Shown here piece after piece: positions 1 to 11,441 of a stretch of 64,000 nt of DNA. Where the stretch lies: contig CM074145.1 of assembly GCA_037178625.1 (NCBI GenBank), positions 124,001-188,000 of the forward strand, in the 5' to 3' direction. Numbering within the stretch: the first letter of the stretch is position 1; each line of letters starts with the position of its first letter. Position numbers and translations under genes: made by a program. The notes under the pieces are model-generated. The model saw nothing but the letters and a program-made list of their open reading frames with translations. It was not told where the DNA came from and searched no databases. The stretch is from Skeletonema tropicum (lineage: Eukaryota; Bacillariophyta; Thalassiosirophyceae; Thalassiosirales; Thalassiosiraceae).

Positions 1-2084
1 AAGTGTCACTAACACGATTATGTCATCAAGTTCCTGTGATTTATGTTTCGGAATGAAACAAAGCTTCGTCTCGCGATGACCGTCTACCAAATTTTGTTCA
101 GCGACCATACTTTGCTTCTTGATCTCCTTCAGAGGTATGCCTTTGTGTCGGACTTGCTTGACACATAGGACTTTTTGAAGCCAGGTTGTCACAAAGAATA
201 TTATATGTTTTAACGATATATTCGGAGCTGGAAGTAACATTGGGAAAAGACCAAAAATGTCAGCGATGAAGTGAAGTATCGGACCTCAAAATATTTTTGT
301 CGTGAGGACAAATTTATTTTCAGAATCGTACACCGTACCAGTGACACTCGTACAAGTATAATAACTCACCTTGTCTAGCAATGGACGATGTTGTATCTTT
401 TACAGGTGTCACAACTGGAACTGGAATGACCTTTTCCGACAGCTCTCCCAACATAGATCCAATAGTTCCAGACGCTTTTGTGTTCTGTGGAATTTCTCCA
501 ACTCCAACTGGCCGAGCTGCATTGCCATTATTGCTACGAAATACACCAGCATCGTCTGCTTCCAAGGGGGCGTTATCAACATTACCAACACCCATATTGG
601 TGCCATCATTATCACGTTCTCCTGACAGTCTAGCAACCGAAGTAGCATTACGACACGGATAATCCTTCACGGTAGAACCAGAAGACTCATGAAACAGGCG
701 GTCGAGACAGCTGCGCGGAAGTCTACTGGTAGACAGAGAATCATATAAATGATCGCGAATGGTTTGGCGGCCCACAAGACTGTGATCTTCTGAGCAGCGG
801 CGATATGCGCGAACAGTAGCAGGTTGTTCCCCAGCATGATACAGCAACGCCGGAAGATTAGTTGGGTCAACTGCTGACTCCTCACCAGAAGGAGTAGACG
901 CTGGTATGTCCGTTTCAGACGGATGATGAGTATTCACTGGAGTTGCGGCACTACCATTGCTCTCTTTAGGGCACTGCTGTTCGATGTCATAATTTTTTGA
1001 TGATTGCTTTAACTTTAACAAAGAACTCGCCTGCTCGACATCGTCATAATCATTATTATTATCGCATGATCTCCATGATTTGCATGATGCATCAAATGCT
1101 TCTGCCTGCTCAAAGTTAGTGCATCTAACATGAGCGGGAGAGATGCAATCGCCTTGCTTTGTCTGCAGAAGAGGTATATCATGCTCGTTCTTGTTGTTGT
1201 CGACAACATCTTTTTTGTTGCCCGCTGTCACACCGCCATTGCTGAAGTAAATGAAAATAGGGATAAGTAAGGATAAGTGATTAGTTTTTGACATGACGAC
1301 ATTCATATGGGAGAAACAATACCAGTTCAAGTTTAAAATAAATTTGCATACATCACAATTTTATTTTTGGCATGAACTCTATGGAAGGTTAATACCACAC
1401 AGCAAAAAGCGACTTAAATGTAGATGAATGAGCGATCCTTTCTATGTTCGTACGATCAATCTACGTAATGTTTTACGCAGTGTTAAGCGTTTCGCTTATA
1501 CATGAAATTCTGAATCACATAAGACGCTTCTTCCAATTTCAGCTCATCTTAACAATACACTTTCGGACTTACCCATTAGACAATACGCTGGAACACTCTG
1601 GAGCAGCCAACGACTGCAAGTTATGACTGTTATTTACACAACGGCCATAATTCATTATTCCAGCTTTGCTTTCTGCATCCGATTTGTAGAACTGAGCCGA
1701 GCTTGAACCGTTACAGGTAACGTTGCGATTGGAAATGACATTGTAAGCGATAGATAATTGTTCCTGTCTGGTGCGATATAGATCCATTACGCATCCTAGC
1801 TCAGACAATACATGTTTTAGTTCACGCATATTGCAAGAGGAAAGAACAAGCCTCAGAAGAGTATGTGGATCAGTAGAGTGTTCGAAGCATGGATTGCGCG
1901 ATGATTGTAATTCTACTATTTCGCGGAAGATATGATCGCCTACACGCACTTTCGGCCATTGGACGTTGTAAATTATTTGACGAATAGACAGAAATGAGCA
2001 TCTAACACCCTTCCGAGCGCTCTTGCTGTTCACGTCGGAAGAGGATGGTTGCTGTTGCTGCGCTTTCTCTCTTGAAGTGTGCAT
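1..2084 (-). CDS. Unrecognised protein gene, three exons, 3' end outside window
   Basis: I do not recognise the product. Three open stretches join in frame across plausible splice sites: exon 1 2084-1573 (donor GTAAGT), exon 2 1241-370 (acceptor after a pyrimidine tract ending TTCAG, donor GTGAGT), exon 3 227-1 (acceptor TTCCAG). Introns would be 331 and 142 bp. The phases match at both junctions (2 then 1), and exon 3 stays open for about 75 codons to the window edge. The product is at least 536 residues, Ser/Asn-rich, with Gln-rich and scattered Cys segments and no domain I can name. A hydrophobic stretch read just upstream of exon 2 looks like a signal peptide but lies in the inferred intron. 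The longer first intron could hide a 33-bp in-frame mini-exon. The start at 2084 is the first ATG of the open frame and is uncertain. Confidence 0.5.
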
Positions 2085-4479
2085 ATTTTATACGGTCAAT
2101 TTTGTTCGTGGTTTGGTTATGCCGGTCCGTAATGGTCACATATTTAAGATATTGATTTGCGTGCGAGGAATGTCATACGCAAGCCACTCATTATTATTTA
2201 TGCACTCTTCTAATTGCATGTGGTGTTCCGTAGCATGATAGTCGATGAGTGGCTGCGCGGAAAAGTCACGGATGGCGACATGTTCTTCCTGCCAGCAGAG
2301 AAGCTGACACGTTGAAGTTAGGAGAGGAACAAGTGACGTCATATATTTGAGAATATGTAAAACGCGATCGATATAAAGTACTGTCAAACGCGATCGGTAA
2401 CTCGGTTTTTGCATGATCGATGATCGTGCAGAAAAAGAGAAAAAGATGCCACCACAATGGCCTACAATGGCACCCCTAGTATGGCCGCCTATCTCAGTCC
2501 ATGAGTATATTTCATAAGGTATCGATGGCCCATCCCTTAAACGACATTATGGCGATTTTTTCGCAGCAGTGTGGCGTTTCGGCTGCTGTAGGGGTGGAGA
2601 TAATATCATTGCAATCCACTTCATTGAGATTTGAAATGAAAACAACCACCTTCCCTGCACCCATCGAAGATGATAAACATCTATAGGCACTACCCCTCCG
2701 CTACCCATCGCCGATGGTAATATGAAGTGAGATTCTGGTTGCTCGGAATGACCATTAAAGCCCCCCCACACCTCCAAAATACCAAGGACACAAGATGTGC
2801 ACAAAATTGCATAAATAATTTGACACTCTAACACAACAATAAGCCTGTAGACGGCGGATCGAGCGGCTCTAAAGACCGCAACTCATCAACATTATTATAT
2901 ATAAGAAGTGTCGGCTATTTATTGTCCATAATATTGCAATAGGCTGGATAAAAATAGCAACATCATAGACAGAAATGACATTTATGTAGCATGTATTAGT
3001 CATTTATTTATGCGGTGTAGACAGTTGTAATAATAAAACCCTGCGGCTGAATAGTTGCAAAGGGTGTTGTCTGCGATATAGTTCACTGGATATTACTATT
3101 GGTAGGGTTTTTGCAACGTGGTGGCTATGAGAGTAGCGGCTATCATGTTAGATACTGACTGTCGAACGAAAAAACATGCATGCATGCAGTTGCGCTCCAG
3201 GTTGCTCGGACAGCGCGCTGCACTTTTTTGTTAGCTGCTATCAAAATCTTATGCATCTACGATGCAATTTTGCTTGGAACGGCTCTAAGTAAGTAAGTGA
3301 GTATGTACTATAAAACGTTTCTGTTATAAGAATGTTATTAAACAAGCATTGCAGAGCAACTTTATAGACGGATACATTGCAAAAAAAAATCCAACACGAA
3401 ATCCACAGAATAATTTTGACATCATGACACATTTATCATTTATGTTACAAAAACAAGCATTGCAGAGCAAATTTATAGTCTACTGTCAAAGCAATCACTG
3501 TCGAAGTTGATCATCAATAGCGTTGCTTGTGGCAGAGAGTCGATTTTTTTATACGCTACTTACTAAAGTTTGTCACCGGGTTCCTTTTTTGTCTTTATTT
3601 CCTTCGTGGCTGCTTGACGTAATGACGTGATGACGTGTAATATAACGTTCCGGAGTTTTGCTACCGCCATGTCTATCGACATGACCTCCGTTGTCTCGCA
3701 GTGTCCACACGCAACCGTCTTGGTGACGGGAGCTTTGAGGGGGGTTTAGATGGGATATGAACAGGGATATCATGGATGTTGCCTAAGGTTATTGGATATT
3801 TCTTACTTCTGTCTGTTTCCCGCTTCAACTTGACTTGATTGAATGATGTAAGACGCACCCACCACCCACCCTGTCTTACGCGCGCACTGGACGCACGCAA
3901 CCATTTTTTTGACACCACCACCATGGCGGCCTAATAACTAGCCCCGAATTTTATTTCAGATATAGACAAGATATAGACATAACCAATGATACAGTCCTTT
4001 ACAGTGTATTAATGCGAATATTTTATAAAAAGCAATCGTACTAATATCACATTTTCTCGCTGAGATATGCATTTTTGTTTACCCATAGTATTTGCTAGAC
4101 AAATTTGGCTAACAAACTCTAGCTTAGAATGGAACCACTGTTTCTTGGGGGGCTGATGCAACCCAAACTATCCTGACTAGGATTCATCTCCTGAGATATA
4201 GACTAAAACGGTCCTATCATCGTTTTGGGCATAAAGTAGAGTACATTTGTCAGCCTATCGACCTCCCTACGGCCAATTTACCATGGTGGAAGTGTGAGAA
4301 AAAATGGTTTTGTTCACCCACGTGTTTTGGCGGGTCAGGCTTATCTTTCAGCTGCGCGCACACTCACGCACAGCTGCACACTCACAGCTGCACACCAACT
4401 TCGTTTCATTCAGCCACACGACATGAACATCATGTGCTATTGCTTGCATCTCTCTCCACTCTGATAATAGAAGAATATA
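2085..4479. other. Gene-poor stretch
   Basis: No gene I can support. A 92-codon minus-strand open stretch (2414-2136) lies upstream of the first gene and might be an extra 5' exon, but no splice junction stands out. The rest has only short open frames without family resemblance. The last 150 bp before 4480 should hold the promoter and leader of the RNF113-like gene and include short CACAGCTGCACACTCA-type direct repeats around 4358-4395. Confidence 0.4.
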
Positions 4480-5568
4480 ATGTTTCGAAAGCCCAAAAAG
4501 AAGCCCAGTGCTCTGCGTACCAGCGGCAGTGCCAGCAGTACCGGCGACGGCGGCGGCGCCAAGCAAACTAAAAAGCGGCCTCGTCAAACTCGTGATTCCT
4601 CCTCCGACGACGACGAAGACAACAAGAATCACGACGACGATAGCGATGATTATGACGGAGCCAACAATACATCCGATCTACTGCAACAGATCCGTCAAGA
4701 GCGATCCAATAATGATACTAAAAAGAGCAAGACGCTACTCAACACGTCTGGAACGATCAAGCACAAAAAGAAATCGAACAATAATACTATGATGCATCAA
4801 TATAAATCGAGCAATGTGTCACTATCTGCTCAAGAGATGGCCACTCGAACCGCTGAATATCATCCCACCACCAAAGATGACACAACCACTACCGCTAACG
4901 CTAACACCGCCAACAACACTTCAATCGTAGCCCAAAACGCCGCCCTTCCATCCCTCCAATCAGCACCCACCAACCCCTTCCACGCAGGCCCACTCCGCGC
5001 CACAACATTCGTGCGCACCACCGCCCGCTTCGACTACCAACCGGACATTTGCAAGGATTACAAGGAGACGGGCTTTTGCGGCTTTGGTGATACGTGTATC
5101 TACCTGCATGATCGGGGGGATACCAAGAGTGGATGGCAGATGGAGCAAGAGTATGAGGACAAAAAGAGGAGGGAGGAGGAGCGGAAGGGGAGGGAGATGG
5201 AGCGGTTTATGAGTAGTATGATGTGTGGTGAGGTTGACAGTGAGAAACAAACGACTAAGGATGATACTGATGATTACTTTGGCAAGAATCAAACTGACAA
5301 GGCCAACAACACAAATAATAATGATGGAATACCCTACGCATGTCACATCTGCAGAGGACCATTCCAAAACCCCGTAGTGACCACCTGTGGACATTACTAC
5401 TGTGAATCCTGTATGCAATCTCGTATCCGTGAGTCGAATTTGACAACCTGTCCTATTTGTCAGAAGGATACGCATGGTGTATTGAATCATCCTCAAAAGT
5501 TGGTGGCGAAGAAGAGACGGTTGGTTGGACGGGATGGGACGTGGGAGGAGTATTTGGCCAAAAAGTAG
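4480..5568 (+). CDS. CWC24: RNF113/Cwc24-type spliceosome-associated zinc-finger protein
   Basis: Single-exon 362-residue protein. The N-terminus (MFRKPKKK...) is basic and is followed by a long acidic, Asn/Thr-rich disordered region. A CCCH zinc finger lies near residues 190-212 (CKDYKETGFCGFGDTCIYLH, spacing C-x8-C-x5-C-x3-H). Next comes the KSGWQMEQEYE segment typical of this family. A C3HC4 RING finger lies near 286-328 (CHIC ... CGHYYCESC ... CPIC). CCCH followed directly by RING is diagnostic of RNF113A/Cwc24. In the named family the protein joins the spliceosome around first-step activation, and the RING has ubiquitin-ligase activity in animals. It acts in the nucleus. All zinc ligands of both fingers are present. 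The gene stands alone between non-coding DNA and a MYND pseudogene. The start is the first ATG of the frame and gives the conserved basic N-terminus. Confidence 0.92.
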   Translation: MFRKPKKKPSALRTSGSASSTGDGGGAKQTKKRPRQTRDSSSDDDEDNKNHDDDSDDYDGANNTSDLLQQIRQERSNNDTKKSKTLLNTSGTIKHKKKSNNNTMMHQYKSSNVSLSAQEMATRTAEYHPTTKDDTTTTANANTANNTSIVAQNAALPSLQSAPTNPFHAGPLRATTFVRTTARFDYQPDICKDYKETGFCGFGDTCIYLHDRGDTKSGWQMEQEYEDKKRREEERKGREMERFMSSMMCGEVDSEKQTTKDDTDDYFGKNQTDKANNTNNNDGIPYACHICRGPFQNPVVTTCGHYYCESCMQSRIRESNLTTCPICQKDTHGVLNHPQKLVAKKRRLVGRDGTWEEYLAKK

Positions 5569-5738
5569 ATGAATTGGTGTGAGAGAAGATTAATATGATG
5601 TATGAATGATGTGGAGCTAGTTCATAGTTCTATGGTAATCGTTAAATAAAATGTTAATGATAATGAAGGTTGTTTCCCCAGGCAGAGCAGTCCCCGCCAC
5701 ACACACACCCTTCGAGCTTTGAGTCCCTTTTTTACATA

Positions 5739-6653
5739 TTAATATCCAGCTCTTTTTGCTGCATCCCGCTGAGGACTATTTGTTGCATCCACTGCAGCCT
5801 GATATCCATGGAGGGCAGCAGCAAAGTCCTCTTTGCTTACCACTCCCTTTGCATATAATTTTTTCAGCACTTGTAGCGATTCATCAAGACCTAGAATTGG
5901 CGGCGATGATGAAATGCTTGGCTGCCCTATCAATGTTGCCTTTATCCTGCTCCCACACACCAAGATTGTGCCTCGCAAACACATGACCACGAATCACAGC
6001 CTTTTCCATGTGATAGATAGACTTTTTCATGTCCTGTTCAACACAACGCCCCTCTCCATATTCAATCGATAAGTGATAGTGTGATTCAACGTCACCCAAT
6101 CCAGCCGCCTTCTCCCAATACTCAATCGCAGCCGCATAGTCTCCTTCAAGGTAACGACACAAACCAACCTCGTGCAAAGCGCCCGGATCATTCACTTTAA
6201 CCCTCTTCATTGCATTGAGTTCGCATTCTTCGTCATTTTTCGGCACTGGGGTTCGACAGAAAGGGCATGTTGCTGGCAGCCTTGCCTCCATCTCTCGCAA
6301 TTTCTTCACATGAAGGCACCCATCACAAATCGTTTTAAAACAGCATGATTGCACAGCAGAGTTCAATTTATCTTGCGAATCAGCAAAAGGCAACGGCAAC
6401 ATGCAGATCGGACAGTCACCGAGATGTGTGCTTTCGGGCTGTGTAAATAATAACTCGTCATGTAACTCGGCGGCCCTTTTCTTGCAGGCTCTTTTGGATG
6501 CGGTCTGTGATTTCGTTGACATTCAACGCCGCAATATTTCACTAGCTTACATGCGGTGCAATTCTTCAATTTGATGTTGTTGCCCCCGCCTGTAATTCCG
6601 CACGAAGCACATCTTTCTTCGGCACCATCGCCCGTAGCTGCACTGCTCATCAT
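5739..6653 (-). pseudogene. MYND-RING-Sel1 family copy with two frameshifts
   Basis: Reading from ATG 6653 gives a MYND finger (CASC ... CTAC ... YC..EC..). One base is then missing near 6490 compared with sister copies, so the frame shifts before the basic ACKKRAAEL segment. The second frame carries the RING-like Cys cluster (CPICMLPLP ... CPFCR) and Sel1-type repeats. It ends early near 5890, where one extra base sits in the codons for IIAANLG. The third frame holds the conserved tail (SKEDFAAALHGYQAAVDAT) and stops at 5739. The two lesions were found by comparison with intact copies at 7372 and 20298. The DNA around the start (CTGCTCATCATGCCGCTGTT on the plus strand) is identical to that of the copy at 22500. 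Sequencing error is possible but less likely for two separate sites. Confidence 0.8.
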
Positions 6654-7371
6654 GCCGCTGTTACAATCGCCCCGGCTGATCGATAGGTGTATGTTGTATT
6701 GGAGAAGATTGGAGAAGGTTGGAGAGTGTGAGGCGGGAGGCGGGGAGCGAAATGGCCAGACGGCTACTGTGTAAGGTTTTGGGTATTCGGCAGTCAAAAT
6801 CCGAGATTCGGCAGTCATTCGGCAGTAGTGGGGTGTAACAAGTCCCATTTGACAGTCATTCCCAGTTGGAGATGGTCCCATTTGGTAGCCATTCCCAGTT
6901 GGAGGTGCTGAGCCGAAAAATATTTTCTCCTACAGATAATCAAAAATCATCCTTTTTATTGCAGTTTTGGATAGATCTAGTACATTAGCGTATGTAGAAA
7001 TTTTAAATTATGAAAAAACACCCAATATTGACCAAGATATAAGGAAAACAGTTGAGTGCCGTGCCCGGAGCCCGGAGCCGGAGTGCCGAATATGGCCCCC
7101 GAAAAACGGCAAATCCGGCAGTGACGGAATAAGTACCCAAAACCTTACAGATAGACGGCGAAAAGTTAGCATAGAGCTAAATAAATAATAACTTCAACTT
7201 CGAAATAACCTGAAGCCCCACACAACAGTGTCACCAGGGCACATAATCACACTCAACGCACTTCACCCATCAAATGTTTAGTGGTGTGATGATGTTGATG
7301 TTGTAGCGGTGTTGTATTTTGTAGCCACCAAGCTGGGCTCCTCTCTTCAATCATCTAAGTATTATTCCAAA
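6654..7371. promoter_or_regulatory. Divergent upstream region between two MYND copies
   Basis: Non-coding stretch between the divergent copies starting at 6653 (minus) and 7372 (plus). Bases about 7280-7365 (GATGTTGTAGCGGTGTTGTA, then GCTGGGCTCCTCTCTTCA) are nearly the same as bases 20185-20262 upstream of the intact copy at 20298. This marks a shared leader or core promoter. I see no TATA box I would defend. Bases 6780-6910 contain a short duplicated phrase (CAAGTCCCATTTGACAGTCA and a similar GGTCCCATTTGGTAGCCA). Confidence 0.45.
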
Positions 7372-8277
7372 ATGAGCGCGGCTGAGGCAGCGGCGGACGA
7401 GAGATGTGCTTCGTGTGGAATCGCAGCTGGCAATGATGACATCAAGTTGAAGAAATGTGGTGCCTGTGGACTTGTTCGATATTGTAGCCTTCAATGTCAA
7501 CGAAATCACAGGCCACAGCACAAACGAGCATGTAAAAAAAGGGCCGCCGAACTTCATGACGAGTTGTTATTCAAACAGCCGGAGAGCACACATCTTGGCG
7601 ATTGTCCGATCTGCATGTTGCCATTGCCACTCCCATCGCAAAACTCAGTAATACAGTCTTGCTGTTTTAAAAGGATTTGTGTCGGATGCGTTGATGCCAA
7701 CGAGAAGCGAGAGATGGAGGCAAGGCTGATAGAAAAATGCCCTTTCTGTCGAACTCCAGTGCCGAGTACGGAGACAGAGTGCGAAATCAATAAAATGAAG
7801 AGGGTTAAAGCGAATGACCCAGCTGCTTTGACAGAGGTTGGTTTGCGTCGTTACAAAGCAGGTGATTATGCGGCTGCTGTTGAGTATTGGGAGAAGGCAG
7901 CTAGATTAGGTGACATTCAATCATGCTATTACTTGTCAGATGCATATAAAGAGGGACAAGGTGTCGAACAGGACACAAAAAAATACATCCATTATACGGA
8001 ACAGGCCGCCATTGGTGGCCATGTCGGCGCAAGGCACAAGCTTGGAATTGATGAGATGATAAAAGGCAACTTTGATAGGGGAGTGAAGCATTACATTATT
8101 GCCGCCAATCTTGGATTTGATCTCTCACTGCAAGCGCTGAGGGAGCATTATGCACTGTTAGTGGTACGCAAAGAAGACTTTGCTGCTGCCCTTCGTGCAC
8201 ATCAGGCTGCAGTGGATGCAATGAAAAGTCCCCAGCGGGATGCTGCTAAATTGGCTCGAACGAAGAATAGGAGTTGA
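7372..8277 (+). CDS. MYND-RING-Sel1 repeat protein, intact
   Basis: 301 residues from ATG 7372. The frame is open further upstream but lacks family similarity there. The MYND finger spans about residues 12-54 (C12, C15, C29, C32, C38, C42, H50, C54). A Cys-rich RING-like module follows at about 78-126 (CPIC, SCC, CVGC, CPFC), without the classic RING histidine. Sel1/TPR-like helical repeats fill about 150-255 (KAGDYAAAVEYWEKAARLGD, then EQAAIGGHVGARHKLG). The tail VRKEDFAAALRAHQAAVDAM is conserved in the family. MYND and Sel1 modules usually mediate protein-protein contacts. No catalytic residues or targeting signal are seen, so the role is unknown. Copies of this family occur twelve times in the window. 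This one is divergent to the pseudogene at 6653 and shares leader and 3' UTR sequence with the copy at 20298. Confidence 0.85.
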   Translation: MSAAEAAADERCASCGIAAGNDDIKLKKCGACGLVRYCSLQCQRNHRPQHKRACKKRAAELHDELLFKQPESTHLGDCPICMLPLPLPSQNSVIQSCCFKRICVGCVDANEKREMEARLIEKCPFCRTPVPSTETECEINKMKRVKANDPAALTEVGLRRYKAGDYAAAVEYWEKAARLGDIQSCYYLSDAYKEGQGVEQDTKKYIHYTEQAAIGGHVGARHKLGIDEMIKGNFDRGVKHYIIAANLGFDLSLQALREHYALLVVRKEDFAAALRAHQAAVDAMKSPQRDAAKLARTKNRS

Positions 8278-9037
8278 ACTACTTAAATTGTGAGTAATTG
8301 TCTCCTCCCATCGGGATGTTACTTGGGAGGAGTGTCAAAAGGAGATAATATTAGATGAATATATTACGTACCAAAGACGAAGACCCAATCACCCACTTGC
8401 AGTGGGTCTCTGCGCAGCTGCAGCTACTCTTGATGGCTCTTATTCTGAGAGTTGCAGCCGTAACAAAGAGAAAGAGACAAGCATCCAAAGATATTCTTGT
8501 TCTTGATAGATGAGAAGGATCAACCCTGCTGATGGGAGCACACAAAAGCACAGGTGGAGTACAGCTCAGACGATGCACAAACCAAGGCCGGCGAGAAGAG
8601 CTAGATCGTAGTTGAACAATATAAAAGCACGGCGTTTGAAGCATGCTACAGAAACAGCAATTTTAATTCAAGAATCAAGATAGTATTTGTGTTGTTTTGG
8701 AATACAACTGACCAATTTTTCATGTGTCGTTGTTAACTCAGCAGTAAATAGGATGACATGATGTATCCCATCGAAGGACTCCAAACTCTCAGTTTCAGGA
8801 CAACTGATGTAAAGAAAAGGCAACTGTGACCATGTGACAACCAATCGCCTACGTCAGAAGGAGTTCGCTTGCATCAACGCATCGATCCGAGCTCTGCCCA
8901 ATGAGAACTCGGAGCACGCGAACTTCATGAAATGTTCCACTCTCGCTCTAGTTGCGCTGAGTTGAAAGTAGATGAAATCAAGCGAGAGCTATTCATAAAA
9001 ATTTAACGACACGATAAATAATTGATTTCATAACGCG
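8278..9037. other. Intergenic region with a 3' UTR hairpin shared by MYND copies
   Basis: Bases 8300-8340 hold CTCCCATCGGG...ACTTGGGAGGAG followed by GTGTCAAAAG. The same segment, slightly changed, follows the copy ending at 21239 (bases about 21272-21310). CTCCCA and TGGGAG can pair, so a stem in the 3' UTR is possible. The remainder up to 9037 shows nothing I can name. It is the upstream region of the membrane-protein gene. Confidence 0.4.
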
Positions 9038-9877
9038 ATGAACACTGTAAAGGTATTCCCAATCGACTCAGCAGGCAATGAGGACGCACTCAAAGAACTT
9101 GCCCCGGAACTTGAACGAAAGCTTCGCGACATCGAGGATGAAATGATTCTTGATCCGAAGCACACCGCCCCGATTGTCAAGAGGCACGATCTTGGCGTCA
9201 ACTCTTCTATGCATCTTTGGACATTGTTCCTCACCCCGTTGTATGTTCTTTTGACCATTGCCGCTTTAGTCGTCAAATACACATTTGCAGTCAAGGATGC
9301 CTACGACAAGCTTAAACAGACTGTCTCGGCGGATTTTGTCATTCCGTCATTTTCATCATGGTTATTCAAAGGATGCCAAGAAGGTGGTTCGTACTACAGG
9401 AGAATTGGGCCGATCACATGGAGTTTCATTTTTCTTGCTGTTCTATTGCCAATAGTACTAATCCGAGGATTCGGCGAGAGTTACCTCAAAACCTGGCACT
9501 ACTATGCTCTCAAGAAAGACCTGGAAGCAATTAAGAAGAAGACAGGAATGGAACGAAATAGTAACGCGTACCGAGAATCTCTCGAAGCAATGCGAGTAGG
9601 AAAGGGCTACCAAGCTGGTTGTATGTTGTTTGGAACAATCTCCGCTGCATTCCTTGCAACTAACTTTGCAGAGGCCCTGATAAATCTCTTGGCCATGCAT
9701 TATTTGGCTGAATGTGATGAAAACGCCATGAGAAACCTACTCATGAATCGTTATACTCTCACGTCTGGAGTGAAGCGCCCCGACCTCACCATCACCAAAC
9801 AAGAATACGAAGAAATCTGGAGCCTTGGTCGTACAACTGCACAAGATCTACCCACGGGTGAAGAACATGCTCCTTAG
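9038..9877 (+). CDS. Predicted membrane protein, three hydrophobic segments
   Basis: 279 residues, single exon, family not recognised. The acidic N-terminal ~55 residues (LAPELERKLRDIEDEM) look helical and soluble. Hydrophobic segments lie at about 59-83 (LWTLFLTPLYVLLTIAALVV), 125-145 (ITWSFIFLAVLLPIVLI) and 191-220 (small-residue rich, FGTISAAFLATNF). A charged helix (ALKKDLEAIKKKTG) lies between the second and third. There is no signal peptide and no catalytic motif. Base composition and codon use look like the neighbours. Start ATG 9038 follows an AT-rich leader and has no in-frame ATG upstream. It sits alone among MYND copies with no functional link that I can see. Confidence 0.7.
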   Translation: MNTVKVFPIDSAGNEDALKELAPELERKLRDIEDEMILDPKHTAPIVKRHDLGVNSSMHLWTLFLTPLYVLLTIAALVVKYTFAVKDAYDKLKQTVSADFVIPSFSSWLFKGCQEGGSYYRRIGPITWSFIFLAVLLPIVLIRGFGESYLKTWHYYALKKDLEAIKKKTGMERNSNAYRESLEAMRVGKGYQAGCMLFGTISAAFLATNFAEALINLLAMHYLAECDENAMRNLLMNRYTLTSGVKRPDLTITKQEYEEIWSLGRTTAQDLPTGEEHAP

Positions 9878-10234
9878 ACTTAAAATGAAGTTCAGGATAT
9901 TGTATGATTGGGAGATAATATATTGAAAAAGAACAGGAATAAGTAGAAAAGTAGATAGAGCTTTCTTGTATGATCAGCAGTGTTGTAATCACCTTCAGTT
10001 TATGTCATTCCCCCAGAGTAATAATAAATAGAGTGGTGGTTCTTATTAAAGCATGATACCTTCTCGATGATATTAAAACACTATTACAATTCTCTTTGAA
10101 ACTTTGTCACCAATGCGCTCATTACTGGTTGTTTCTGCAGAGCAGTCCCCCCCCCCCCCTCCACACACACACACACTCTTTGAGTCCCTTGTCTACATAT
10201 TTTATCCAGCTGCTGACTAAAAGCAGTCCCTTGT
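9878..10234. other. Intergenic stretch
   Basis: No gene. Bases 10138-10200 carry a run of C followed by (CA)n. Nearly the same phrase (GCAGAGCAGTCCCC, then CACACACAC and TTGAGTCCCTT) lies at 5682-5730, next to the MYND pseudogene ending at 5739. This region is therefore the duplicated 3' flank of a MYND copy. Confidence 0.4.
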
Positions 10235-10900
10235 GTCTCTTGTCTATTCATTATTCCTAGCTGCTTCTGCTGCATCCCTTCTGTGGACTTTTTGCTGCAT
10301 CCACTGCAGCCTGATGTGCACGAAGGGACAGCAGCAAAGTCCTCTTTACTAATCAATCCATGTGCATAATACTTCTTCAGCGCTTGCAGTGATTCATCAA
10401 GACCGAGATTGGCGGCGATGATGAAATGTTTCACTGCCCTAAGTATCAGAGTTGCGTTTTCTCTCCCTCCTCACCTCCAAGATTGTGCCTTGCAAAAGGG
10501 GATGTCCACCAATCTCCCAATACTCAATCGCAGTCGCATAGTCCCCTGCAAAGTAACGACGCATACCAACTTGGTCCAAGGCAACTGGGTCATTCGCTTC
10601 AACCCTCTTCATTGCATTGAGTTCGCATTCTGCATCCGTACTCGGACCTTTAGTTCGACAAAATGGGCATGAGGGTGGCAGCCTTGCTTCTCTCTCTCTC
10701 TCAACTTATTAGCATGTTTACAGCCATTACAAACCGTTTTACTGCAGCACGACTGGTTAATAAACCTCATTGTTTCTTGTGTTGTAGCAATTGGCATTGG
10801 CAACAAACAGATCGGGCAGTCTCCAAGATGTGTGCTTTCAGGCTGCTTGAATAACAGCTCATCTTTCAATTCAACGGCCCGTTTCCCAATCTCCCTGGCA
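10235..10900 (-). pseudogene. Heavily decayed MYND-RING-Sel1 copy
   Basis: The segment KRAVELKDELLFKQPESTHL and the RING-like cluster (CPICLLPMP ... CCSKTVCNGC) read well from about 10890. The frame then breaks at KLREREKQG, where sister copies continue to CPFCR. Most of the Sel1 region is deleted: EYWE joins directly to IGGHPL near 10515. The tail survives (KHFIIAANLGLDESLQALKK) but is frameshifted after SKEDFAA. The MYND finger is absent upstream, where unrelated sequence begins. These breaks rule out a normal product. Confidence 0.75.
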
Positions 10901-11144
10901 ATATTGTTGTAACCATCAGATTGGTCCATGGTGTTGGATGCTGTGGGGAATAGACGCTTCAAAATGTTATTCTCGATGGACTCATGCACACCCTCGTCAC
11001 GATGGATGGGTGAAGGGCGGGGCTTATTCACCACAGACCACAGAAAATGACCCCCCCGCAGTTTCCACAGTGGCAGCAACTTGGAAGTATTGGATGAGGT
11101 GCTCATATTCGGCCATCCTCCCCTCACTGACAATCACTGGGTAG

Positions 11145-11254
11145 TGTTGAGGTTGTCTAACTTTACATACCTCTTTGTGACTGCTCACCACAAGTCCAGT
11201 TTAAGTCGTCTGGACGTGTGGTTACGCACCCCCCTTTTACTGACGCCATTTACA
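11145..11254 (+). repeat. Left LTR of TRIM
   Basis: 110 bp, starts TGTTGAGGTT and ends GCCATTTACA. Identical to the right LTR except for one extra T in CAGTTTAAG. Confidence 0.88.
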
Positions 11255-11441
11255 GGTTATGAGCCCAAGTACGCTTCGCTCTGGTCCCCAGTTCGAGCCT
11301 CGCCAGAAGCATTGATGTTGTGAGGTAGGCATGTTATCTCGACGAAGTAAAATTCAGGGTCCGTAATACGGAGCAAGTGATATGGCAGTTAGAAGGAGCG
11401 AAGTACGACAGCTTGACGGCGGTTCATACTTCGAGAAGGAG

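Noticed and set aside
320..1330. Stand-alone secreted protein of 336 residues
   Set aside because: Its N-terminal signal-like part is better explained as intron, and its C-terminus runs into a GTGAGT donor; treated as exon 2 of a larger gene.
11260..11320. tRNA-like string CCCAGTTCGAGCCTCGCC
   Set aside because: The putative T stem does not pair, and it lies in the TRIM interior.
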